Shown here piece after piece: positions 22,587 through 30,988 of a stretch of 33,879 nucleotides of DNA. Numbering within the stretch: the stretch's first letter is position 1; every line of letters begins with the position of its first letter. Both the position numbers and the translations under genes were made by a program. Below the pieces are notes generated by a model. The model worked only from the letters and a program-made list of their open reading frames with translations, did not search any database and was not told the origin of the DNA. The stretch is from an uncultured Actinomycetes bacterium (lineage in GTDB: Bacteria; Actinomycetota; Acidimicrobiia; Acidimicrobiales; RAAP-2), in the NCBI GenBank assembly GCA_903900235.1, contig CAIUMH010000152.1:1-33879 (forward strand), in the 5' to 3' direction.

Positions 22587-24737
22587 CTACTTGATCAGCG
22601 GGTCGCGCGGCAGACCGAGGATCCGCTCACCGATCTGATTCCGCTTGATCTCCGACGTCCCACCGGCGATGGACATCCCACGGTGCATGAGCACGAGCAC
22701 GTTGCTCAGCGCAGCGTCACCGTCCATGAACACCGACTGCGATGCGTAGATGTCGGTGAAGATCGCTGCGGCCTCATGGCCGATCTCCGACAGGACGAGC
22801 TTGGTCATCGCACCCTCGGGTCCCGGCTCTGCTCCAGCGACAGCACGGTTGGCCGCCCGAAGGTTGAGCAGGCCCATCGCCTGGTGCTCGGCGATGTAGC
22901 GGCCCAGTCGCGGCTCGCCGCCGTCGAGGTGGTGACCATGGGCGTCATAGGCCTCTACGAGAAAGGACCCCGGTACGGACAGCCCGCCATCACCAGCCCC
23001 GATGCTGACGCTCTCGTTGCCGAGCGTTGCCCGTGCCACCGTCCACCCGCCGTCGACCGGTCCGACCACGTCGTCGTCCGGGACGAAGACGTCCGTGAAG
23101 AAGACCTCATTGAAGTCCGAGGCACCGGAGGCCTGCTTGAGGGGTCGGACCTCGACACCCTCCGCATGCATGTCGATTGCCATCATCGTGATCCCGTCGT
23201 GCTTGGGGACGTCAGGATTCGTCCGGACGGTGGCGAACCCCATACCGGCCACATGTGCCCCTGAGGTCCAGACCTTCTGACCATTGACCAGCCAGCCGCC
23301 GTCGACACGCGTGGCCTTGGTCTGAACCCCCGCGGCATCGGAGCCGGCATTGGGCTCGGAGAACAGCTGGCACCAGATCACCTCCTGGTTGAGCGCAGGG
23401 AGCACCCAGCGAGCCTTCTGGTCCTCGGTGGCGAACTGGATCAGCGTGAGGATGTTCCATGCCGTGATGCCGTAGCTCGGCCGGACGATGCCCGCTGTAG
23501 CGAACTCCTGCTCGATCACCAGCTGCTCGATGGCTCCTGCGGAGCGGCCGAAGGGCACCGGCCAGTGCGGCATCACATAGCCCGTCTCGATCAATCGGGC
23601 ACGCTGCTGCTCAGCCGAGAGCCCCGCGATGCTCTGGGCGAAGGCCACGACTTCGGCCCGGATGGATTCCGCCTCCGGAGGGAGCTCGACGCTCTTGCCC
23701 CGCTTGACCCCGCGGCGGGTCAGGTCGGTGAGGTCGGCGGCAGCCCGATCGGCTCGCAGGAACGCCAGCAGCGTCGTCGCCCGTCGCATGTAGAGGTGGG
23801 CATCGTGCTCCCACGTGATCGCAATGCCTCCATGGACCTGCGTGTTCAGGTTCGCACACAGGTCGGCGGCAGGTGCCGCAAGGGTGGCGGCCACGGCTGC
23901 CGCATAGGAAAACACGTCACCGCCGGTCGATGCCGCCTTGGCGGCATCCCACACGGCAGAGGTGGCGAGCTCGGTCGCCACGGCCATGTTGGCGCAGTGG
24001 TGCTTCACCGCCTGATAGGTCCCGATGACTCGGCCGAACTGCAGGCGCTCCTTGGCATAGGCCGCCCCCATCTCGGTGCAGGCAGCTGCCACACCGACCG
24101 CCTCCGCGGACAGCAGCAGCCGCGAGAGGTCCATGAGAGCCTGGCGAGCGCCGCTCAGCACGGTTGCCGGAGCACCGTCGAGGGTGACCCGAGCCGAACG
24201 GCGAGAGGGATCGAGGTTCGGCGGAACCTCAATCGTGACCCCGGTGCCCGCCTCGACCACGAGCACATCGTCGCCCGCTCCGATCAGCAGGACCGTGGCA
24301 AGGCCACCGCCGAGAATGACACCAGCGTCACCCGTGGCCAGGCCATCGACCACCGTGACCGATGTGTCAAGCGCCACCGCTCCGATCAGCGACCCCTCGG
24401 CAAAGCCGGGGAGGAGGCGATCGGCCGCCTCTCCACCCACCGCCGACAGCACGGCACTGGCGATCACGGTAGGCACAAAGGGCCCGGGGGCGAGGGTCCG
24501 TCCCATCGCCTCGACCACGACGACAAGCTCTTCGAGGCCGAATCCCGATCCGCCCTGCTCCTCGGCGAGGTGGAGGCCGAGCCAGCCCATATGCGCCATC
24601 TCCGACCAGGTGCTCGAGAGCTCTTCGGTCGTCGCATCGAGCAGCGCCCGCGCCGGCTCGGTGCCACCACGAGCGGTCAGGAAGTTTGTTGCGGTCTCGG
24701 CCAGCGACAGGTGGTCTTCGGTGATGGCGATCGACAT
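22587..24737 (-). CDS. Two-module acyl-CoA dehydrogenase (FadE-type fusion)
   Basis: At 716 residues the protein is about twice the length of a normal acyl-CoA dehydrogenase. Residues 1-about 370 form a first ACAD module whose FAD/substrate motifs are worn. Residues about 375-716 form a second with clear signatures: WCQLFSEPNAGSDAA, WLVNGQKVWTSGAHVA and a C-terminal GGTSEIKRNQIGERILGLPRD. Fused or heteromeric ACADs of this sort in actinobacteria act on bulky acyl-CoAs such as steroid side chains, with one half catalytic and the other structural; that extension is inference. The ATG has GAGGAG before it. It is the first gene of the minus-strand group and is divergent from the crotonase. Confidence 0.85.
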   Translation of the reverse strand: MSIAITEDHLSLAETATNFLTARGGTEPARALLDATTEELSSTWSEMAHMGWLGLHLAEEQGGSGFGLEELVVVVEAMGRTLAPGPFVPTVIASAVLSAVGGEAADRLLPGFAEGSLIGAVALDTSVTVVDGLATGDAGVILGGGLATVLLIGAGDDVLVVEAGTGVTIEVPPNLDPSRRSARVTLDGAPATVLSGARQALMDLSRLLLSAEAVGVAAACTEMGAAYAKERLQFGRVIGTYQAVKHHCANMAVATELATSAVWDAAKAASTGGDVFSYAAAVAATLAAPAADLCANLNTQVHGGIAITWEHDAHLYMRRATTLLAFLRADRAAADLTDLTRRGVKRGKSVELPPEAESIRAEVVAFAQSIAGLSAEQQRARLIETGYVMPHWPVPFGRSAGAIEQLVIEQEFATAGIVRPSYGITAWNILTLIQFATEDQKARWVLPALNQEVIWCQLFSEPNAGSDAAGVQTKATRVDGGWLVNGQKVWTSGAHVAGMGFATVRTNPDVPKHDGITMMAIDMHAEGVEVRPLKQASGASDFNEVFFTDVFVPDDDVVGPVDGGWTVARATLGNESVSIGAGDGGLSVPGSFLVEAYDAHGHHLDGGEPRLGRYIAEHQAMGLLNLRAANRAVAGAEPGPEGAMTKLVLSEIGHEAAAIFTDIYASQSVFMDGDAALSNVLVLMHRGMSIAGGTSEIKRNQIGERILGLPRDPLIK

Positions 24738-24823
24738 GGGTGCTCCTCGTGCTCGTCCGTGGTCCTAGTGGTCTAGCCGGTACGCAGCCGGCGGTCCACA
24801 GGTCTCGCCTTCCACCGTCGGAC

Positions 24824-24829
24824 TAGGTT
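24824..24829 (+). promoter_or_regulatory. Putative -10 hexamer (TAGGTT) for the crotonase gene
   Basis: TAGGTT lies in the 155-base gap between the divergent acyl-CoA dehydrogenase and crotonase starts. A start near 24836 would give a leader of about 57 bases carrying AGGAAGG at 24878-24884. No palindromic operator was found in this gap. Confidence 0.35.
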
Positions 24830-24892
24830 CGGTCGACCGGGCCGATGTGCTCCCGGACTACAGCGACACCGTCGAACAGGAAGGCCCAGACG

Positions 24893-25630
24893 ATGACCGA
24901 GCCCCTCGTGATCCGTCGTGACGACGGCGGCATCACCACCCTCACCCTCAACCGACCCGACAAGCTCAATGCGCTCACGCCGGCCCTTTTCGTCGAGCTT
25001 CGTGGTCACCTCGATGCCCTGCGCGACCGCGACGACATCTCCTGTGTCATCCTTCGCGGAGCCGGACGCTCGTTCTGCGCCGGCCATGATCTCCCGGCTA
25101 TCGCCAGCGGGGAAAGGGCGCCAACGCGTCACTTCGAGCCAGAGACCATCGATGTGCTCGAGGCTCTTCCCATGCCCACGATCGCCCAGGTCCACGGACA
25201 TTGCTTCACCGGAGGGCTTGAGCTCGCCCTGGCCTGCGACCTCATCGTGGCGGCGGAGTCGACACGCCTCGGCGACACCCATGGGCAGTGGGGGCTGGTC
25301 CCGATCTGGGGGATGTCGGTGCGCCTCCCCGAGCGGGTGGGGCGATCGACGGCCAAGGAGCTCATGTTTACGAGTCGCAGGATCAGCGGCCGCGAGGGGC
25401 TCGAGATCGGCCTCGTCGACCGCTGCACCCCAGACGACTCACTGGAGGCCACCGTGGCGGCACTCTCCGCCGAGATCGCCGCCAACTCACCAGGGACCAA
25501 TCGGATCGTCAAGCGGCTGGTGGACGGCCACCCAGCGCTCGATCGGACGCAACGGCTCCTCCACGAGCGCACCTTGCCCCACGGCCTGCCCGCCGACATG
25601 GCTGAGCGCATGGGTGGCAGCACTCGATAG
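24893..25630 (+). CDS. Enoyl-CoA hydratase/isomerase (crotonase) family protein
   Basis: This is a 245-residue crotonase-fold protein. The start is set at the ATG at 24893 behind AGGAAGG (24878-24884); an in-frame ATG at 24845 would add 16 atypical residues. The CoA-binding SFCAGHDL and the oxyanion-hole/helix segment FTGGLELALACDLIVA are present, the Glu in GLELA matching the first catalytic Glu of hydratases. The second position (PE in classical enzymes) reads LGDTHGQWGLVP, so the second catalytic Glu is replaced, probably by His. It may be an isomerase, hydrolase or another crotonase rather than a hydratase. It is divergent from the acyl-CoA dehydrogenase fusion. Confidence 0.85.
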   Translation: MTEPLVIRRDDGGITTLTLNRPDKLNALTPALFVELRGHLDALRDRDDISCVILRGAGRSFCAGHDLPAIASGERAPTRHFEPETIDVLEALPMPTIAQVHGHCFTGGLELALACDLIVAAESTRLGDTHGQWGLVPIWGMSVRLPERVGRSTAKELMFTSRRISGREGLEIGLVDRCTPDDSLEATVAALSAEIAANSPGTNRIVKRLVDGHPALDRTQRLLHERTLPHGLPADMAERMGGSTR

Positions 25631-25654
25631 GCACCAGCCGTCAGGTGATGCCTC

Positions 25655-26782
25655 CTAGGGTCTACCGCCAGCCCTCGGCAGGTGCTTCGCCTCATAGGCC
25701 AGACCGATGCACATCTCATCGGTGGAACCGTCTCCCCAGGTGACGAAGTGCGCGGGTGCACTGCGCAGCAACGGGAGCTTCTGGGCCAGCGTCGGGTCGA
25801 ATCTGCATGACACGGTCAGGGTGTCCCCCGACCGAACCTTGATCGGCGAACGCAGGTTGTAGCCCCGCTGGTCGTCGAAGTTGTAGGCCGGTACATCGAG
25901 GACCGTCCGGGCGGCTGGGGTGCCGGCGTTCAGGGTGAGGCGGAGGCTCCGTCCAAGCAGGTGCATGTGCGCCTGGGTCCGCACGATGTAGCCCGAGGAG
26001 CCGATCGGCCACGTGCACGACGTCGTCGTGCTGCCGATCGCCGCCACTGCATCGTGCCGACAGGCGGCCTCGATCGAGTCCACGATCTCGACGGCGTGCG
26101 CGCCAAACCGATGGCCTTGGTCAGCCAGGGACGCGGCGCGCGTGCACAGCGGGCCGGTGATCCCCGTCGGACAGGGGATGTCCGGCGGGGCGAGCACGAT
26201 GCTGAGGGCGAGTCGTTGCAACGGGGTGCTCGCCGGGACGGTGTGGAGGACCAGCCGATTGCGGACGGGGCGCTTCCCAACCAGCAGGTTGTAGTGCACC
26301 TGCATGATCACCATGCTTCCCCTCGGCAACAAGACGCCAGTACCCGCCGGGAAATGATCGGCGCCATGACCCGGCGCCCACTCACTGAGCATCGGATCCT
26401 TGAGGATCGTGGCGAAGGGGACACCCGGCAGCGAAGCCTCCCCAAAGCAGGTCCAGCCTCGACCGCCCACGTCAGCCCGCCGAGCGGCGGCGGCTAGCGA
26501 CGGCGGCACAAGGAAGAGCGCCGCATGGTGGACCTCGGCGGAACCAGGAAGGAACTGGCTCGAGGTCACGACGGCGTCATGCTTCACTCTCGGATCCACG
26601 AGGGTGCAGTGGTAGTCGTCGGTGACACCCTGTCGAGCATGGGGCGTGTAGGCCGACGGCATGCTCAGCGACACCGTGGAGCCCGTCGGCGCCAGTGATG
26701 CGCCGCTCGGGGCCGGGACGCCGACGGCGGCGATCACGCCACTGATGAGGCCCACGAGGGCCGTCCGGTACCGTCGGAGCAT
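25655..26782 (-). CDS. Secreted type II copper monooxygenase (PHM/DBH-like)
   Basis: The 375-residue protein has a signal peptide (RRYRTALVGLISGVIAAVG..SGAS). Its copper ligand pattern matches peptidylglycine hydroxylating monooxygenase and dopamine beta-hydroxylase: His85-His86 and His163 (QVHYN) for the CuH site; His272-x-His274 (AHMHLLG) and Met357 (DEMC) for the CuM site. Several Cys (60, 112, 204, 213, 241, 256, 326, 358) could form disulfides. Such enzymes hydroxylate C-H bonds using O2 and ascorbate or another reductant. Bacterial members are mostly uncharacterised and their substrates unknown. It ends 24 bases from the convergent crotonase gene. Confidence 0.72.
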   Translation of the reverse strand: MLRRYRTALVGLISGVIAAVGVPAPSGASLAPTGSTVSLSMPSAYTPHARQGVTDDYHCTLVDPRVKHDAVVTSSQFLPGSAEVHHAALFLVPPSLAAAARRADVGGRGWTCFGEASLPGVPFATILKDPMLSEWAPGHGADHFPAGTGVLLPRGSMVIMQVHYNLLVGKRPVRNRLVLHTVPASTPLQRLALSIVLAPPDIPCPTGITGPLCTRAASLADQGHRFGAHAVEIVDSIEAACRHDAVAAIGSTTTSCTWPIGSSGYIVRTQAHMHLLGRSLRLTLNAGTPAARTVLDVPAYNFDDQRGYNLRSPIKVRSGDTLTVSCRFDPTLAQKLPLLRSAPAHFVTWGDGSTDEMCIGLAYEAKHLPRAGGRP

Positions 26783-26938
26783 CGCTGCAGACTATCGCCG
26801 AGCACGAGGCGAGCACCGGGGAGACGAGACCTCTCCTCGCACACTCACCTCGTGAGGTGAGCCCGCCGTGAGGCCGGGCAGCCTGGCCCACCCTCACCCG
26901 ATCGTGCGCCGGCGTCGCCTCGCCTCAGCGCGACCTCC

Positions 26939-26944
26939 TAGATT
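26939..26944 (+). promoter_or_regulatory. Putative -10 hexamer (TAGATT) for the CoA-lyase operon
   Basis: TAGATT would give a start near 26951 and a leader of about 22 bases containing TTTGGAGG (26961-26968), just before the GTG at 26973. No -35 box is recognised. Confidence 0.4.
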
Positions 26945-26972
26945 GTGAGGGTTCCCTGACTTTGGAGGTTCA

Positions 26973-28037
26973 GTGCGCTCCCCGAAAGACTTCTTCCGCC
27001 CCTTGGCCGTGGGCGCTCCCGAGCCTCTGCGAGAGATCCCGTTCCGACCGTCGCGGATGATCCACTTCTTCCCCTCGTCCAACCCGAAGATGGTGGCCAA
27101 GCTGCCGGACCTCGCTCCGAAGGTCGATGTGCTGCTCGCCAACCTCGAAGATGGGGTTCCCGCCACCGACAAGGAGGCCGCTCGGGCCGGCCTGGTCGAG
27201 GTCGGGCGGACGGTCGACTTCGGAACCACCCAGTTCTGGACGAGGGTCAACTCGCTCGACTCACCCTGGGGCCTCGATGACCTCACCACTGCCGTCACCG
27301 AGGTCGGCCACAAGCTTGACGTCATCATGATCCCCAAGGTGGAGGGGGCCGAGGACATCCACTACGTCGATCGGTTGGTCGCCCAGCTCGAGGCGAAGGC
27401 CGGCCTCGACCGACCCATCCTCCTGCACGCCATCCTCGAGACCGCTCGCGGCGTGGCCAACGTCGAGGAGATCTGCGCCGCATCCCCGCGGATGCAAGGC
27501 CTCTCACTCGGCCCAGCCGACCTCGCGGCCAACCGTCGCATGAAGACCACTCGTGTCGGTGGAGGCCACCCTGACTACCTCGTGCGCCAAGACCCCATCG
27601 ACGGAGATATCAACGGCCCACGGGCGATCTTCCAGCAGGACCTGTGGCACTACACGATTGCCCGCATGGTCGATGCCTGCCAGGCCAATGGAATCTTCGC
27701 CTTCTACGGCCCGTTCGGTGACATCGCCGACACCGTGGCCTGCGAAGACCAGTTCCGCAATGCCTACCTCCTCGGCTGCGTGGGTGCGTGGTCGCTTCAT
27801 CCAACCCAGATCGACATTGCTCGCCGGGTCTTCTCACCCGCCGTCGCCGACATCCGCCACGCCCGCCGCGTTATCGCCGCCATGGGCGATGGAACCGGAG
27901 CCGTCATGCTCGACGGAAAGATGGAGGACGACGCCTCCGTCAAGCAGTGTCGCGTCATGATCGAGCTCGCCGATGAGTTGGCGAGCCGTGATCCTGATCT
28001 GGCCGCGCTCTACTCGACCATCACCTTGGAGGACTGA
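26973..28037 (+). CDS. mcl: Malyl-CoA/(S)-citramalyl-CoA lyase, Chloroflexus Mcl-like
   Basis: The 354-residue HpcH/HpaI-family lyase resembles, from memory, the Chloroflexus malyl-CoA lyase of the 3-hydroxypropionate bicycle along its length: the [12 protein letters not shown] opening, VRVNxLxSPWxLDD-like text, [43 protein letters not shown] and [10 protein letters not shown]. Mg2+ ligands should be Glu156 (ILETARG) and Asp183 (GPADL); Arg91 (WTRVN) would contact the substrate. The enzyme reversibly cleaves malyl-CoA or methylmalyl-CoA to glyoxylate plus acetyl- or propionyl-CoA. The GTG start is backed by GGAGG at 26964-26968. It heads a three-gene operon with a CitE-like gene and a thioesterase. 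Confidence 0.87.
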   Translation: MRSPKDFFRPLAVGAPEPLREIPFRPSRMIHFFPSSNPKMVAKLPDLAPKVDVLLANLEDGVPATDKEAARAGLVEVGRTVDFGTTQFWTRVNSLDSPWGLDDLTTAVTEVGHKLDVIMIPKVEGAEDIHYVDRLVAQLEAKAGLDRPILLHAILETARGVANVEEICAASPRMQGLSLGPADLAANRRMKTTRVGGGHPDYLVRQDPIDGDINGPRAIFQQDLWHYTIARMVDACQANGIFAFYGPFGDIADTVACEDQFRNAYLLGCVGAWSLHPTQIDIARRVFSPAVADIRHARRVIAAMGDGTGAVMLDGKMEDDASVKQCRVMIELADELASRDPDLAALYSTITLED

Positions 28038-28038
28038 C

Positions 28039-28917
28039 ATGACCGATGCGAACCTGCGACCCCGTAGAAGTGTGCTCTACATGCCCGCCGCCAATGAACG
28101 GGCCCTCGAAAAGGCAAAGGACATCGCCGCTGACGCCCTGATCTTCGACCTTGAAGACGCGGTCGCCCCCGACGCCAAGGCCGAGGCCCGCGAGCGAGCC
28201 TGCGCCATGGTTGCCGCCGGTGGCTATGGAAACCGCGAAATCACCATCAGAGCCAACGGCATCGGGACACCCTGGCACGACGATGATCTCGCAGCCATCT
28301 CCGCTGCCGGTCCCGACGGCGTGGTTGTGCCGAAGGTCAACTCGGTCGCCGACGTCGCCGCCATCGAGGCAGCACTCGAGCGCCATGGTGCGCCGGACCG
28401 GACCCGCATCTGGGCCATGCTCGAGACTCCCATCGCCATGCTTCACGCCGAGGAGATCTGCGCTGCCTCAGAGCGACTGAACGTCCTCGTGATGGGTACC
28501 AATGACCTGGCCAAGGAGCTCCACGCCCAGCGTGTGCCGAGCCGCCAGCCCCTGATGGCCGGCCTCTCCCTCAGCCTGCTCGCAGCGCGCGCTGCCGACA
28601 AGGTGATCCTTGATGGCGTCTTCAACGACATCAAGGATGAGGGTGGATTTCTCGCTGAGTGTCAGGTCGGCCGCCAGATGGGCTTCGATGGCAAGACGCT
28701 CATCCATCCGAGCCAGGTCGGGCCCTGCAACACGGCGTTCTCACCTGAGCCAGCCGAGATCGAGCTCGCAGAGCGCATCATCGCCGCCTTCGAAGAGGCA
28801 GAAGCCGAGGGTCGCGGCGTCGTCACGGTCGACGGTCGCATGATCGAGAACCTCCATGTCGACGAGGCTCGCCGGGTGCTCGCCATTCGCTCGGCCATCT
28901 CCGACGCCGGGGGCTGA
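28039..28917 (+). CDS. CitE-like CoA-ester lyase/thioesterase (HpcH/HpaI family)
   Basis: The 292-residue protein is a second, shorter member of the same superfamily. Motifs are SVLYMPAANERALEKA, FDLEDAV at 36-42, RANG at 71-74, MLETPIAML with Glu129 and VMGTNDLAKE with Asp156 as likely Mg2+ ligands, and KTLIHPSQVGPCN. Family members include citramalyl-CoA lyase, citrate lyase beta and malyl-CoA thioesterase (Mcl2). The start is placed at the ATG at 28039, one base after the previous stop with GGAGG at 28028-28032; the frame open from 27973 overlaps mcl. The shared operon suggests that both act on the same C4/C5 CoA esters. Confidence 0.85.
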   Translation: MTDANLRPRRSVLYMPAANERALEKAKDIAADALIFDLEDAVAPDAKAEARERACAMVAAGGYGNREITIRANGIGTPWHDDDLAAISAAGPDGVVVPKVNSVADVAAIEAALERHGAPDRTRIWAMLETPIAMLHAEEICAASERLNVLVMGTNDLAKELHAQRVPSRQPLMAGLSLSLLAARAADKVILDGVFNDIKDEGGFLAECQVGRQMGFDGKTLIHPSQVGPCNTAFSPEPAEIELAERIIAAFEEAEAEGRGVVTVDGRMIENLHVDEARRVLAIRSAISDAGG

Positions 28918-28977
28918 CTGACCACCTGCACCCTCGGAGTCAACCGCCCTCCACCTCATGCCCAGGAGGCTGAATCC

Positions 28978-29649
28978 ATGAGCACCGTCGACGACACTGG
29001 AAGCGACTCCACCACACCAGCTCGGCTGGCTGCAGCCGGTGCACTCCGGCGGCTCGGCAATGCTCTCGTGGCGCACCAAGTCGATGATGAGGCCTTAGAG
29101 CGTCTCAGCAACCGGGCCGAACAGTTCACCCTCGAGATCGAGCAAGGGGCTGAGCGTCTCCATGGGTTCTTCCAACCCGATCGACCCAACTTCGCCGATG
29201 CTTCGCAGATGACTCGTGACGGTTCTCCCCTCCGCTCGCTCCCCGACTGTGTCATCTCGGGGGCTGCGAACCCCATGGGCATCAATGCCACCTTCTTCCG
29301 CGAAGGCGACGATGCGGTCTGCCGAGTGGCGCTCGGTCCGGCCTTCGAGGGTGCTCCCGACCGAGCGCATGGTGGGATCGTCTCGGCGATCTTCGACCAC
29401 ACCATGGGGCTCTCAACCGCCCCAACTCCAGCCTTCACCGGTTGGATCACGGTCACCTATCGCGCCCCTACTCCGCTCCGCACTCCACTCGAGGTCCGGG
29501 CGAGGGTCACCGAACGCGACGGGCGCAAGTTGACGGTCACCGCGGAGATGGCGGCCGATGGCACGACGCTCGTCGAAGCGCAAGGGCTCTTCATCGTGTT
29601 CGACATGGCCAAGGTGATGGGCGCAGCCAGCGCCACCGGGTCGTCCTAG
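28978..29649 (+). CDS. PaaI-type hotdog-fold thioesterase
   Basis: This is a 223-residue protein. The C-terminal half (about 90-215) is a hotdog domain with AHGGIVSAIFDHTMG, in which the His near 131 and Asp near 140 are the expected substrate and catalytic positions of PaaI/YbgC-like acyl-CoA thioesterases. The N-terminal 85 residues are helical and extra. The start at 28978 has AGGAGG at 28964-28969. It lies 60 bases downstream of the CitE-like gene. It may release free acid from CoA esters made or used by the lyases. Its stop codon is interlocked with that of the convergent gene in a CTAG at 29646-29649. Confidence 0.82.
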   Translation: MSTVDDTGSDSTTPARLAAAGALRRLGNALVAHQVDDEALERLSNRAEQFTLEIEQGAERLHGFFQPDRPNFADASQMTRDGSPLRSLPDCVISGAANPMGINATFFREGDDAVCRVALGPAFEGAPDRAHGGIVSAIFDHTMGLSTAPTPAFTGWITVTYRAPTPLRTPLEVRARVTERDGRKLTVTAEMAADGTTLVEAQGLFIVFDMAKVMGAASATGSS

Positions 29650-30914
29650 CGGCTGAAGCGGATCTCGACGGGCGTCCCTCGCTCTTCGAAGGCGAAGTCC
29701 GCTCCAGTGCTGAATTCGGTGAGTCGCACGTCTTGTGATGTTGGGCGCTCGTCAACCCCTTGGACTACCTCGATCACCAGCTCGGCCTCCGTCGAGACGA
29801 GCACCTCGCAGCGCAGCCTTGGGTTGACCGCCAAGACGATGGCGTCGAGGGGCTCAAGGTGCCCCTCCTCGAGGAGCGACGGCCACGCTCCGTCGGCGAA
29901 GGCAGGAGCCCGGCGATCGAATCGGACCATCAGGCCTTCAGCGAGTTCTATCGAGCAGCCCGTGTACTGAATTGGCAACAGTCCCGGACTCCACGCCAAG
30001 ACTTCTGCCGCCGCGTCGAGATCCTCGGCCAGGCGCAGGTGACGCACGATCCGCTGGGCAGCCACGCCGGCTACCCCGGTGAACTGGTGACGGACCAGCG
30101 CCCGAGCCTGCTCCTCGGTGTCGGTGCGGCGCCCAGTGGCTGCCAGGAAGGACAGGACCAGCAAGTGCCCCTGGAGGCACACCTCCTCAGCCAGGCGGCG
30201 AAGCGCCGGAGCGGAGAAGTCAGCGAAGTGAAGGTCGCTGAGCAGCGGTCCGGAATAGTCGCTGCGTCCCGAGGCGCCGATATCAATGGGATCGAGCTCG
30301 AGCCTGGCGGCTCGGGTGGCAGCCACGGCCTTGGCCTCCTCGGGGACCGGGAGTGCGGGGTGTGACTCGTCGATGATCACCGTCCACGCACAGTGCGGGG
30401 TTCGGTCAGTCGGAATCCGGGGGGGTCGGTGGATGGGGCGCACCTGGGCCTTCGGGTTCGACGCAGTGGCGGTGGCATCGAAGGTTGGATCCTCGATCTC
30501 ATGGCACATCGCCACGACAAAGGCATCGCCCATGGGTTCGACGTCCATCAGCGCCCCACAATGGTCGAGCCAGAACTCACCATGATGTGCATCGATCAAC
30601 TTGAACCGGAAGTCGAGGAACTGCGGCGGAGCACCGATGTCGATCTGGATGTTCTTGAAGATGGTGTCGACCGTGTCGCCCTCGAATCCCATCGCCTGCT
30701 GCATGCGCTTGGAGTAGACGGGGCTCGCCCCCCTCCACTCCTCGATGGCGATATCGCGCATGACATCGGGGCCGAAGGCTCCGATCAGGTGCGGCATACC
30801 GGCCCGGTCGATGAGGTGGCCGGCCAGCAGGAGCTCGGGGAGCATCGATGCCAGCTCCGGACCACTTCTCTCCTCCAATCCCCGCGGTGCTGTCCTCGCC
30901 CTCTCGTCGTCCAT
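29646..30914 (-). CDS. Conserved actinobacterial protein of unknown function with His-Cys pairs
   Basis: The protein has 422 residues from the ATG at 30914, which has GGGGGCTGGGA before it; the frame stays open to 31055, but that part contains the inverted repeat and is not protein-like. The N-terminal half has motifs I recognise from mycobacterial hypotheticals: HHGEFWLDHCGALMDVEP (110-127), MCHEIEDPTFD (136-146), RPIHRPPR (159-166) and HCAWTVIID (174-182). Three adjacent His/Cys pairs (118-119, 137-138, 174-175) could bind metal or take part in catalysis. The resemblance is loosely to the L-2-amino-thiazoline-4-carboxylate hydrolase family, but I am not sure. The C-terminal half has an amphipathic helical part (about 225-300) and a beta-rich end. 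Confidence 0.68.
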   Translation of the reverse strand: MDDERARTAPRGLEERSGPELASMLPELLLAGHLIDRAGMPHLIGAFGPDVMRDIAIEEWRGASPVYSKRMQQAMGFEGDTVDTIFKNIQIDIGAPPQFLDFRFKLIDAHHGEFWLDHCGALMDVEPMGDAFVVAMCHEIEDPTFDATATASNPKAQVRPIHRPPRIPTDRTPHCAWTVIIDESHPALPVPEEAKAVAATRAARLELDPIDIGASGRSDYSGPLLSDLHFADFSAPALRRLAEEVCLQGHLLVLSFLAATGRRTDTEEQARALVRHQFTGVAGVAAQRIVRHLRLAEDLDAAAEVLAWSPGLLPIQYTGCSIELAEGLMVRFDRRAPAFADGAWPSLLEEGHLEPLDAIVLAVNPRLRCEVLVSTEAELVIEVVQGVDERPTSQDVRLTEFSTGADFAFEERGTPVEIRFSR

Positions 30915-30918
30915 TCCC

Positions 30919-30988
30919 AGCCCCCTGTGCTTGGCTCGCTCCGAGCACCTTCGCTCGTCGCTGAGTGTGGCGCCAAGCTGCGGGGGCT
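30919..30988. repeat. Long inverted repeat / stem-loop between a small ORF and the unknown gene
   Basis: AGCCCCC (30919-30925) pairs with GGGGGCT (30982-30988), and GCTTGGC (30929-30935) with GCCAAGC (30972-30978), separated by a symmetric 3x3 mismatch. Inside, CGAGC (30942-30946) and GCTCG (30953-30957) can form a smaller hairpin. The structure begins at the stop codon of the small ORF and ends five bases before the start of the unknown gene. On the minus-strand RNA it could be a terminator, or a leader that controls access to the GGGGGCT/GGGA ribosome-binding region. Confidence 0.7.

Noticed and set aside
21213-23264. 683-codon plus-strand ORF
   Set aside because: It is antisense to the aldo/keto reductase, DHDPR-like and acyl-CoA dehydrogenase genes. 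Its product is Arg/His/Asp-rich with no fold-like pattern, as expected of a GC-biased shadow frame.
23565-24776. 403-codon plus-strand ORF
   Set aside because: It is antisense to the first module of the acyl-CoA dehydrogenase and is Arg/His/Gly-rich, a shadow frame.
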